Source: Rubellimicrobium arenae (GTDB taxonomy: Bacteria; Pseudomonadota; Alphaproteobacteria; Rhodobacterales; Rhodobacteraceae). Taken from it: a stretch of DNA of 64,000 bases. How positions within the stretch are numbered: the stretch's first letter is position 1; every line of letters begins with the position of its first letter. The position numbers and the translations under genes are program-made. The notes under the pieces are model-generated. The model saw nothing but the letters and a program-made list of their open reading frames with translations. It was not told the DNA's origin and ran no database searches. The stretch spans positions 124,001 to 188,000 of the forward strand of contig NZ_JAFMSS010000004.1 of NCBI RefSeq assembly GCF_017916295.1, read 5' to 3'. Below are positions 41,068 to 48,721 of the stretch, piece after piece.

Positions 41068-42479
41068 TCCGACCGCCCGGCCACCTCGCGTCCGGTCCCG
41101 GGAGCGAGCCGCAGGAAGCCCAGGGCCGAGGCCAGCCCGATGACGCCCATGCCGGCGAAGGCGATGCGGATCTGGGGCAGGCTGGCGTCGGAGCCGCCAT
41201 GCCAGGCCTGCCCGGTCCGGATCAGCGCGACGGCCAACGCGACGCCCAGCACTTGCGCGACCTGCTGCGTCATCGCCGACAGCGTCGTGGAGGCGGCCCG
41301 CTGGTCGGGGCCGATCTCGGCGAATGCTAGGGTGTTGAGGGCGGTGAACTGGAGCGATCTGGCCGCTCCGGCCACGAAGAGCAGGGTCCAGAGCCCCAGG
41401 AGCGGAATGTCCGCCGGCACCGCGGCGAAGACTCCGACGCCCAGAGCCGCCAGGAGCCCGTTGACCACGACCACCGGGCGGAAGCCGAAGCGGCGCAGGA
41501 CGGGCGTGGTGAGGCTCTTCATCAGGAGGTTTCCCAGGAAGTAGACGAGCAGCGCCTGGCCGGCCTCGAGGGCCGAAAGGCCGAAGCCGACCTGGAACAG
41601 CAAGGGCAGCAGGAACGGGGCCGAGTTGATCGCGGTGCGCCCCAGCGTGCCCGCCGTCATGGTGGCCAGGCGGAAGGACGGCACCGCCAGCACCGAAAGG
41701 TCGAGAAGCGGCGTCCGCGCGCGACGGAGATGCCGTGCGGCCAGGATCAGAAGCATGAGACCCGCCAGGAGTCCCCCCGCCGCAAGCCCGCGTCGTGACC
41801 CGTTCACGAACAGTTCGAGCCCGCCCAGAAGACCCAGGAGACCCAGCGAGCAGAAGGCGAAGCCCCGTCCATCGAACGGGGCAGGCGTCCCTGTGGGCTG
41901 GTCCGGCACCAGGCGGAGCACGAGCGCCATGGCGCCCAGGCCCAGAGGAAGGTTCACGAGGAAGTTCCACTCCCAGCCCGCGTGCTCCGTGATCACGGCC
42001 CCGACGACCGGTCCTGCGACCGGAGCCAGGAGGGCGGGCCAGGTGATCGTGGCGATGGCACCCATCAGCTCGGATCGGGGCACATGGGCCAGCACGAGCA
42101 GCCGCCCGACAGGCGCCATCAGGGCCGCCGCGGCGCCCTGGAGAACCCGCGCGGCGACGAAGGCGCCAAGGTTCGGCGCCAGGGCGCAGGCCAGGGAGGA
42201 CAGGGTGAAGATCGCGATCGACCCCACCAGGATCGTCCGGGCGCCCCATCGGCCGCCCAGCCATCCCGCCGCCGGCACCACCGCCGCCAGGGCGAGCAGA
42301 TAGGCGGTGACCCCCACGCCCATGCCGACCGGATCCGTCCCGAAGTCCCTCGCGATGGCCGGAAGGGAGGTCGCGATGATCGTCCCGTCCAGGAACTGCA
42401 TGAACAGCACCAGCGCGACGAGCCTGGGCACGAGGTGGTGACCCCGCAGGGTCGGGGAGGGCGCGGGGCGGGCGGTCAA
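41064..42479 (-). CDS. MFS transporter, DHA2-type multidrug exporter
   Basis: 471 residues with about 14 hydrophobic segments. MFS motifs include FLDGTIIATSLPAIARDFG (motif D1-like in helix 1), GRWGARTILVGS (motif A after helix 2) and motif C-like PALLAPVAGPVVGAVI in helix 5, which mark drug/proton antiporters. TTG at 42479 is the start: GGGAG is 6 bases upstream and helix 1 follows closely. Separated from the sulfonate operon upstream by a strong hairpin, so probably transcribed on its own. Confidence 0.88.
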   Translation of the reverse strand: MTARPAPSPTLRGHHLVPRLVALVLFMQFLDGTIIATSLPAIARDFGTDPVGMGVGVTAYLLALAAVVPAAGWLGGRWGARTILVGSIAIFTLSSLACALAPNLGAFVAARVLQGAAAALMAPVGRLLVLAHVPRSELMGAIATITWPALLAPVAGPVVGAVITEHAGWEWNFLVNLPLGLGAMALVLRLVPDQPTGTPAPFDGRGFAFCSLGLLGLLGGLELFVNGSRRGLAAGGLLAGLMLLILAARHLRRARTPLLDLSVLAVPSFRLATMTAGTLGRTAINSAPFLLPLLFQVGFGLSALEAGQALLVYFLGNLLMKSLTTPVLRRFGFRPVVVVNGLLAALGVGVFAAVPADIPLLGLWTLLFVAGAARSLQFTALNTLAFAEIGPDQRAASTTLSAMTQQVAQVLGVALAVALIRTGQAWHGGSDASLPQIRIAFAGMGVIGLASALGFLRLAPGTGREVAGRSD

Positions 42480-42501
42480 GGGCAGCTCCCGGAACGATCA
42501 T

Positions 42502-42529
42502 GGGGAAGGCCGGGCGACCGGCCTTCCCC
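42502..42529 (-). terminator. Strong hairpin ending the ABC/redox operon
   Basis: Perfect 12-bp stem GGGGAAGGCCGG (42502-42513)/CCGGCCTTCCCC (42518-42529) with a GCGA loop (read on the plus strand), 21 bases past the substrate-binding protein stop and before the MFS start. Confidence 0.75.
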
Positions 42530-42549
42530 TGAGGGGCGACGGCGTTGGC

Positions 42550-43560
42550 TCAGTTGGTGCGGGCCTGGAGGAGCGCCAGGGCCGCCTCGTAGTAGCTCCG
42601 GTCGATCCAGCTGTCGTAGTTCACCTCCCCTTCGAGCAGGCCGTTCCCGGCCATGAAGGCCTCCTCCTCGCGCAGGGATGCGATGGCGGCCTCCGTGATC
42701 TCGGGGGACTGGTGGAACCGGTTCTCGGGGTAGGTCTCCTGCACGGCCTCGATGGGCCGCCCCGTCTCCTCGGCAAAGATGCGGATCGTTTCCTCGGGAT
42801 GCGCGTCGGCCCAGGCGGCGGTCTGGATGTCCACGGCCAGGATGCGCGCCAGCACCTCGGGGTAGGTGCGGGCGAACTCGCCGTTGGCGGTGATCGGGTA
42901 GGGGCTGACCCATTCAGGATGCGCCGAGGCGTCGAAGATCACCTTGGCCAGGCCCTGGTCGATCAGGGTCTGGACGGTGGACTTGCTGTCCACCACGGCG
43001 TCCACGTCGCCGCGGGACAGCGCCGGTCCGGCGGTCTCGATGGGGAAGTTGAAGCTTTCCACGTCGTCGGTGGTCAGGCCAACCGTCTCGAGCGCCTTGG
43101 CGAAGTTGGAATGGCGGACGGTGCCCGCCAGGTAGGCCACGTTCCGCCCCTTGAGGTCGTCGATCGAGTCGATGTCCGAATCCGCCCGGGCGATCACCAC
43201 CGTGTCGTTCTGCGGGTTCCAGGAGGACAGCCCCACCGCGACCACGTCGGCGCCCGAGGCGGCCAGCCGCAGCGCTGGGTTGTTGCCGGTGTACATGAGG
43301 TCGAGTTCGCCCGAGCCCAAGGCGACCGAAGCCGCCGAGCCGCCGTCGAAGGTCACCAGCTCCACCGGGATGCCGTCGGCCTCGAACTCCTTCTCGAGAA
43401 GCTGGAGGTTGCGGAACAGGATGAACTTGAGATGCCCGGGCGCGGTCGATCCGATCCGGATCGCCTCCGGGAGGCTGGCCTCCTGGGCGGTGGCGGGAAG
43501 GGCCGTCGTTCCCAGGAGGGCGGCGAGGGCAAGGCCCAGGTGGCGGCGCGTGATGGTCAT
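42550..43560 (-). CDS. ABC transporter substrate-binding protein, aliphatic sulfonate/taurine (SsuA/TauA) type
   Basis: 336 residues from ATG at 43560 (GGAG 8 bases upstream). MTITRRHLGLALAALLGTTA is a signal peptide with a twin-Arg-like RR. The mature part shows the NMT1/SsuA periplasmic-binding fold: IRIGSTAPGHLKFILFRN, DGGSAASVALGSGELDLMYTG, DSIDDLKGRNVAYLAGT and FPIETAGPALSRGDVDAVVD. Ligand is probably an alkanesulfonate or related organosulfur compound, from family only. Last gene of the operon. Confidence 0.85.
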   Translation of the reverse strand: MTITRRHLGLALAALLGTTALPATAQEASLPEAIRIGSTAPGHLKFILFRNLQLLEKEFEADGIPVELVTFDGGSAASVALGSGELDLMYTGNNPALRLAASGADVVAVGLSSWNPQNDTVVIARADSDIDSIDDLKGRNVAYLAGTVRHSNFAKALETVGLTTDDVESFNFPIETAGPALSRGDVDAVVDSKSTVQTLIDQGLAKVIFDASAHPEWVSPYPITANGEFARTYPEVLARILAVDIQTAAWADAHPEETIRIFAEETGRPIEAVQETYPENRFHQSPEITEAAIASLREEEAFMAGNGLLEGEVNYDSWIDRSYYEAALALLQARTN

Positions 43561-43640
43561 GATCGTCTCCGTTGGCATGAGAGGGCCGGGCCGCGGCGGG
43601 AAGGGCCGCGGATCCTCGGCGGACTGGGGAAGGGGAAGGG

Positions 43641-44495
43641 TCAGTGGGGCTGGTCGCCGTCGCCCTGGCGCCAGTGGGTCGCGCGACGCTCGATCCAGAC
43701 CAGGGCGTAGTTGAGCAGGAGCCCGACGACGGTCAGGACGATGATCCCGGCGTACATGTCGGCGGCCTTGAGCATGAGCTGCGAGTTCTGGATCAGGAAC
43801 CCGAGCCCCGACCGCGCGGCCAGCATCTCGGCGGCGATGACGGAAAACAGGGAAGCCTTCACCCCAAGCCGCATCCCGGCCACGATGGCGGGAATGGCCG
43901 ACGGGAAGATCACCTTGCGGAACAGGTCCCAGTCCGAGGTGCCCATCGACCGCGCCGCCTTGAGCAGCAGGGGATCCACCGACTTCACCCCGACGATGGT
44001 GTTCACCAGAAGGAAGAACACGGCGGCGTAGAAGGTGATGGCGATCTTCGACGCCTCGCCGATGCCCAGCAGCAGGACGAACACCGGCAGCAGCGCGAAC
44101 TGCGACGTGTTCCTGAGCGTCTGCACCAGAAGGTCGGTCGCCTTCTCGAACAGGGGGTAGCGACCCATCAGGAAGCCCAGCGGTATGGCGACGACGACGG
44201 CGAGGGCAAAGCCCAAGCCCGCCCGCTGGAAGCTGATGCCGACGTGCCGGCCCATCTCGCCCGAGGCCAGCAGGTCCCCGAGCGCCGCCAGCACCGCCGA
44301 CAGCGGGGGGAAGAAGATGGCGTTGATCCAGCCCAGCCGGGGCGCGATCTCCCACAGGAGGCAGAGCGCGAGGAGGAGCGGCAGGCCCGCGACCACCGAG
44401 TTGGTGGCGCGCAGCCGCGCGAGCGCGCTGAGCGCGGGCCGGTGGAAGTCGGTCTTGCCCGCGACCGGCGCGGATCGTCCCAGGACGTAGGTCAT
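43641..44495 (-). CDS. ABC transporter permease, SsuC/TauC type
   Basis: 284 residues from ATG at 44495, preceded by GGAGG. Six predicted helices; the BPD transport signature that docks with the ATPase is AARSMGTSDWDLFRKVIFPS (EAA-like loop). Belongs to the nitrate/sulfonate/taurine permease family. Lies between the ATPase and binding-protein genes of the same operon. Confidence 0.88.
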   Translation of the reverse strand: MTYVLGRSAPVAGKTDFHRPALSALARLRATNSVVAGLPLLLALCLLWEIAPRLGWINAIFFPPLSAVLAALGDLLASGEMGRHVGISFQRAGLGFALAVVVAIPLGFLMGRYPLFEKATDLLVQTLRNTSQFALLPVFVLLLGIGEASKIAITFYAAVFFLLVNTIVGVKSVDPLLLKAARSMGTSDWDLFRKVIFPSAIPAIVAGMRLGVKASLFSVIAAEMLAARSGLGFLIQNSQLMLKAADMYAGIIVLTVVGLLLNYALVWIERRATHWRQGDGDQPH

Positions 44496-44505
44496 GATCG
44501 CCTCC

Positions 44506-45339
44506 TCAGTGGCTCGCGGTGGACAGCGCCCAGTCCTTCTGGGCGGCGCGGACCTCGTCGCGGAGGACCTCCCAGACATGGCCCTTGAGCCGCCCGAACT
44601 CGGGCGTGTTGCGGATGTCGAGGTCGCGGGGGCGCGGCAGGTCCACGTCGATGATCTTCTTCACCCGCCCCGGCCGCGCGGTGATCGCCACCACCCGGTC
44701 CGCCAGGTAGACCGCCTCGTCGATGGAGTGGGTGACGAAGACCACGGTGGTTTCCAGCCGTTCCCAGATCCGCAGGAGCTCGGACTGGAGGATGTCGCGC
44801 GTCTGCGCGTCCAGCGCGGCGAAGGGCTCGTCCATCAGCAGGACCTCGGGTTCGACCGACAGGGCCCTTGCGATGGCGACGCGCTGCTGCATCCCCCCCG
44901 AAAGCTGCGAAGGGTAGCGGTCCTCGAAGCTGCCAAGCCCGAAGAGCGACAGGAAGTGCCGGGCGCGTTGCCGCCGTTCGGCCCGGGCGACGCCGCGCAC
45001 CTCGAGGGCGTATTCGACGTTCTGCAGCGCGGTGAGCCATGGGAACAGCGCGTATTGCTGGAAGACATAGGCCATGCGCGGATCAGGCCGGGTGATGAGC
45101 TCGCCGTCGATGCTGGCCCTGCCGGCGCTGGCCTCGGTCAGGCCGGCGATGATGTCGAGGAGGACGGATTTTCCCGACCCGGACGGACCGACGAGGGTGA
45201 TGAACTCCCCCTTGCGGATGGTCAGGTCGAGGCCCGAGAGCACGGTGATCGCGTTCGACTCGCGGCCGTCCACGGTCACGAACTGGCCGGGCTTGAGCGT
45301 GAACGTCTTGGCGATGTCGGTGACGGTGATGCGGTCCAT
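44506..45339 (-). CDS. ABC transporter ATP-binding protein, SsuB/TauB type
   Basis: 277 residues with intact Walker A GPSGSGKS, Q-loop FQQYALFPWLTALQN, signature LSGGMQQR, Walker B VLLMDEPFAALD and H-loop FVTHSIDEAV. The family energises uptake of sulfonates, nitrate or taurine. The C-terminus (IDVDLPRPRDLDIRNTPEF) is typical. Ten bases separate it from the permease. Confidence 0.9.
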   Translation of the reverse strand: MDRITVTDIAKTFTLKPGQFVTVDGRESNAITVLSGLDLTIRKGEFITLVGPSGSGKSVLLDIIAGLTEASAGRASIDGELITRPDPRMAYVFQQYALFPWLTALQNVEYALEVRGVARAERRQRARHFLSLFGLGSFEDRYPSQLSGGMQQRVAIARALSVEPEVLLMDEPFAALDAQTRDILQSELLRIWERLETTVVFVTHSIDEAVYLADRVVAITARPGRVKKIIDVDLPRPRDLDIRNTPEFGRLKGHVWEVLRDEVRAAQKDWALSTASH

Positions 45340-45354
45340 GGATGGATCCCCTGG

Positions 45355-45684
45355 TCAGACCTGCGCCACGCGCAGGTGTTGGGTCGTATCGAATTGCGAG
45401 CCGCCGGCCCGGCCCTTGGACCAGCCGAGGCCCCGGGCGTAGACGCCGAACAGGTCGCGGGCCTCGACCTCGGACTCGGTGATGCCGATGGGGCCATCGG
45501 CGGCCTCGGCGACGTAAAGGGCGTCGGTCGGGCAGTAGATCTCGCACAGGAAGCAGGTCTGGCAGTCGTCCTGATGGGCGATCACCGGCAATCCCGCCGC
45601 ATCCTTGCGGAAGACGTCGGCGGGGCAGACCCGCACGCAGATGTCGCAGCGGATGCAGCGCGCGGAGGACACGACCTCGATCAC
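45355..45684 (-). CDS. 2x[4Fe-4S] ferredoxin, APS-reductase beta-like
   Basis: 109 residues with two complete cluster motifs: Cys10-x2-Cys13-x2-Cys16-x3-Cys20-Pro and Cys41-x2-Cys44-x2-Cys47-x3-Cys51-Pro. The tail DALYVAEAADG and following region resemble the beta subunit family of adenylylsulfate reductase. It overlaps the flavoprotein gene by 4 bases and should be its electron-transfer partner. Confidence 0.9.
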   Translation of the reverse strand: MIEVVSSARCIRCDICVRVCPADVFRKDAAGLPVIAHQDDCQTCFLCEIYCPTDALYVAEAADGPIGITESEVEARDLFGVYARGLGWSKGRAGGSQFDTTQHLRVAQV

Positions 45685-47315
45685 GACGCGGCCTCCTGCG
45701 AGACGGCCTCGGCGCCCAGCACCTCGACCTCGATGCGGTGCACTCCCAGGAGGCTGTAGCGGCGCACCGGTCCCGGTTGCGGGTCCGGATGGTCCACCCG
45801 GCGGTGCATCCCGCGGCTTTCGGTTCGGGCCAGCGCGCCGGCCAGCATCCAGCGCGCCGCCGCAAGGCCGCCCGCCGCCTCACGCGGGCGCAGGCGGCCC
45901 CGGCCTTCGCCTCCCAGATGCTGGATCGCGCGGGCCCAGATGCCGTCGAGGCGGGAGATGCTTTCGGCGAGGCCAGCGCCAGAGCGGATGTAGTTGCGGT
46001 CCAGCGGGGCCACCTCGGCCCGCACGGCCGCCATCACGTCGCGGGGATCGAGGCTGTGGGAATCGCTGGGCCGCAGTCCGACGGCGCCCAGCGGAGCGAC
46101 ATGGGTGCGGAACCGCCGGGGCGCGCCGCGGCGGCGGGCGTGGCTCGCGGCGCCTTGGCCCGCCCACCAGCCCGATGCGATGGCCCAGGAGGAATTGACC
46201 GCCCCCCCGCCTGAAACGGCGCCCGCGACGTCCTCGCGGCTCGCGGCGTCGCCCGCGACATACAGGCCCGGCACGCCGGTTCCGCAGTCATGGGTGGCGA
46301 TCCGCAGGCCGCCGGTGCCGCGCACGGTGCCCTCCGGTTTCAGCTCCACCCGGAACAGGTCGGCGAAGGGGTCGATGCCCCGCCGTTCGTAGGGCTGCAT
46401 GACGTTCGGCTGGCCCCGGCGGAGCCAATCCTGCAGGGCCCCCAGCGCGAGGTCGAGCCGGGCATAGACCGGTCCTTCCAGCAGCGCCCGAACGATGTCC
46501 TTTTCCGAGGTTCCTCCGATGCCGTTGACCAGCGGCTCGCCCGTGCCGTCCAGGATCGGCGTGCCGTCCTGGCGGTGGAACGAGGCCCATCGGAACGGCA
46601 GCCCCTTGTTGAGCGTGGTGCCATGCGGGGCCAGCGTGTACTTGCCGGTGAACTCCATGCCGGACAGGGCGGCACCGGCCTCGGCGGCCATCAGCAGCCC
46701 GTCGCCGGTCAGGCCCGAGGCGCCCATGGTCCGCTCGAAGAAGGCGCAGCCGCCGGTGGCGAGGATCACGGCGCCAGCCTCGACGCGCCAATCCGCGCCG
46801 GAACGTCGGTCGATCCCGGCCGCGCCGGTGACCGCATCCCCATCCGACAGAAGCTCCAGCGCGGGGTGGTGGTCGAGGACCGTCACCCCGGCCTTGAGCA
46901 CCCGGCCACGCATGAAGCGCATGTAGTCGGGGCCGCGAAGGTTCGCGATGTAAAGGTTGCCCTGGTCGTCGCGGGGAAAGGGGTAGCCCCATTCCGCCAG
47001 CCGCAGGAGCCCGCGATAGGACTGGTCCACCGTCCGCAGCATCCAGGTCCGGTCGGCGACGCCGCCCGTGCGCTGCCAGCGCCGCTCCACGGCGTCCCTG
47101 CGGTCCTCGCCCGGGGGCACGCACCAGGTGCCGGTGTTGGACGGGGCGGTCGCGCCCGACGTGCCGAACCAGCCCTTGTCGGCCAGGACCACGCGTGCGC
47201 CTGCCTCGGAGGCGGCGATGGCCGCCCAGGCGCCGGCGGGACCGCCGCCGATCACCAGCACGTCGGCCTTCAGGTCGAGCGGCGCCGCCGCCGGAGTCGT
47301 GGGACTCGTCGTCAT
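45681..47315 (-). CDS. FAD-dependent oxidoreductase, APS-reductase alpha/fumarate-reductase family
   Basis: 544 residues. FAD-binding ADVLVIGGGPAGAWAAIAAS (Gly23-Gly28 turn), then LADKGWFGTSGATAPS, GAVILATGGCAFFERTMG, MEFTGKYTLAPHGT, and the second FAD motif GLYVAGDAASREDVAGAVSG. Closest in layout to the alpha subunit of adenylylsulfate reductase and related flavoproteins encoded beside sulfonate ABC transporters. Length is shorter than true AprA. Substrate unknown; redox processing of an imported organosulfur compound is the best inference. Coupled to the ferredoxin. Confidence 0.85.
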   Translation of the reverse strand: MTTSPTTPAAAPLDLKADVLVIGGGPAGAWAAIAASEAGARVVLADKGWFGTSGATAPSNTGTWCVPPGEDRRDAVERRWQRTGGVADRTWMLRTVDQSYRGLLRLAEWGYPFPRDDQGNLYIANLRGPDYMRFMRGRVLKAGVTVLDHHPALELLSDGDAVTGAAGIDRRSGADWRVEAGAVILATGGCAFFERTMGASGLTGDGLLMAAEAGAALSGMEFTGKYTLAPHGTTLNKGLPFRWASFHRQDGTPILDGTGEPLVNGIGGTSEKDIVRALLEGPVYARLDLALGALQDWLRRGQPNVMQPYERRGIDPFADLFRVELKPEGTVRGTGGLRIATHDCGTGVPGLYVAGDAASREDVAGAVSGGGAVNSSWAIASGWWAGQGAASHARRRGAPRRFRTHVAPLGAVGLRPSDSHSLDPRDVMAAVRAEVAPLDRNYIRSGAGLAESISRLDGIWARAIQHLGGEGRGRLRPREAAGGLAAARWMLAGALARTESRGMHRRVDHPDPQPGPVRRYSLLGVHRIEVEVLGAEAVSQEAAS

Positions 47316-47382
47316 GGAAACTCATCCGATCAGAAGGAGGGGAGTGGCCGGTCAGGCCGTGCTCCTGGGATGGTCCGCGCGC

Positions 47383-47961
47383 CTATTCCGCCGCAACGGC
47401 CTGGCCCTCGGGCCGCCACTTGATGTTGCACCCGATCGAGGGGACCTGAAGGTCGAGCGGTGGCTCGCCCGCCAGGAGCGCATCCAGCGCAGCCTGGAGG
47501 CTGTCCCCGGTGGGGCTGATGCCGTTGCCCGGGCGGAAGCCGTCGAACTGCCCATGGTACACGAGCCGCTGGTCGCCATCGAACAGGAACAGGTCCGGCG
47601 TGCAGGCGGCCCCATAGGCGCGGGCGACCTCCTGGGCCTCGTCCTTCACATAGGGGAAGCCGTAGCCGAAGGTCGCGGCCTCCTGGCCCACGCGCTCCAG
47701 CGTTTCCTCGGGATGCGCCTCGGAGTCGTTCGAATTGACCGCGATCACGCGAAGCCCATGGGCGGCGTTCCGGCGCGCGAACTCCGCAAGGCTTTCGCGG
47801 ATGCCGACCACGAAGGGGCAACGGTTCGAGATGAAGGCCACGAGGAGGGCCGGAGCGCCGGAAAACTCGGATGGCCCGTGCAGCCCGCCGGCGGCGTCCG
47901 GCAGGCGGAAATCGGGGGCTCGGAAGCCAAGGGCGATGTCGTTCGATTCGGTCTTGGGCAT
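47383..47961 (-). CDS. Thioredoxin-fold (AhpC/TSA-like) protein
   Basis: 192 residues: FRAPDFRLPDAAGG, then LLVAFISNRCPFV with a single N-terminal Cys48 (SNRCP in place of CxxC), VIAVNSNDSEAHPEETL, YVKDEAQEVARAYGAACTPDLFLFD and QFDGFRPGN. This is the family of single-Cys 'thioredoxin family proteins' related to peroxiredoxins; Cys118 could be a resolving Cys. First gene of the minus-strand operon with its own promoter. It may protect or reduce a partner during sulfur metabolism (inference). No signal peptide, so cytoplasmic. Confidence 0.85.
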   Translation of the reverse strand: MPKTESNDIALGFRAPDFRLPDAAGGLHGPSEFSGAPALLVAFISNRCPFVVGIRESLAEFARRNAAHGLRVIAVNSNDSEAHPEETLERVGQEAATFGYGFPYVKDEAQEVARAYGAACTPDLFLFDGDQRLVYHGQFDGFRPGNGISPTGDSLQAALDALLAGEPPLDLQVPSIGCNIKWRPEGQAVAAE

Positions 47962-48021
47962 CTGATCCTTACTCCTGACCTGGTGCCGGCCATGCGACGC
48001 CGGCGTGCGGTTCTAATCACG

Positions 48022-48064
48022 ACCAAGTTGGTAGAGATTATGGAGAAGGAGTTCGCCCTGTAAA
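48022..48064 (-). promoter_or_regulatory. Promoter and operator of the thioredoxin-fold/ABC/redox operon
   Basis: On the minus strand TTTACA (48059-48064) is followed after 16 bases by CATAAT (48037-48042), a good sigma-70-type promoter. The palindrome ACCAA-C-TTGGT (48022-48032) then covers the expected transcription start, a classic repressor position. The start codon is at 47961. Confidence 0.6.
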
Positions 48065-48108
48065 GGAAAGGTGTGGGTCGATTTCGACGCCGTCGGGAGA
48101 ATATCCTT

Positions 48109-48435
48109 CTAGCTGGCCGCGCTGGTGTCGTCGGCCTGCTCCGACGTCCGGAGTTGGTCCAGCGCCTCCCGGAGGTTCGATTTGGCAACCCGCACGGCAT
48201 TCTCGGCTTCGGCGCGAAGCGTCGAGTCTCCGACCGAGGCCGCACGCTCGAGCCGGTCATGCGCATGGCACAGCGCCTCGGCGGCGCTGGCCGCCACCAA
48301 GGCGGTGCGATGGCGCGCCTTGGCGTCCAGGATGACGTCGCGCGCCTCCTGCCATGCGGCCAGGGCGACGGGCGGCATGTCGGGCCCGTGCAGCTGCTGA
48401 AGCGCCACCAGGGCGCGCGTCAGGGATTCCGGCAT
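48109..48435 (-). CDS. Hypothetical helical protein
   Basis: 108 residues from ATG at 48435, almost entirely helix-forming (LTRALVALQQLHG, WQEARDVILDAKARHRTALV, AENAVRVAKSNLREALDQLR), with no membrane segment or signal. No family recognised. No strong ribosome site is visible, which lowers confidence. Alone between the redox operon and the kinase gene. Confidence 0.5.
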   Translation of the reverse strand: MPESLTRALVALQQLHGPDMPPVALAAWQEARDVILDAKARHRTALVAASAAEALCHAHDRLERAASVGDSTLRAEAENAVRVAKSNLREALDQLRTSEQADDTSAAS

Positions 48436-48721
48436 CTCATGGCCCCCCAGCCAACCATCCGGCGCAGGCTAGCGGTTCAGCCGGTCCGGGTCATGTTCTG
48501 CATCGCAGAAAGCGGCGGACGGCGGAAGCTCGCCAATGGCAGGGCCCGGGGCGGTTCGGAGGGGATCCCGCGCGTTACGTCAGGCCAACGTCACGGCGCG
48601 CCCGGACGCCTCCAAGCGAAAGGGAACGCGCGGGGCGTGCCTTCCGAGGGGGCAGGGTCCCGGGCGGTTGCCAGCCGAACGCACGGACCAGCGAAATCCG
48701 CGCCGCCTGCCGCGCTTGGCG

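Noticed and set aside
41062..41069. CTAG where the convergent FAD-protein and MFS genes end on overlapping stop codons
   Set aside because: A simple 4-base convergent overlap; compact but not unusual.
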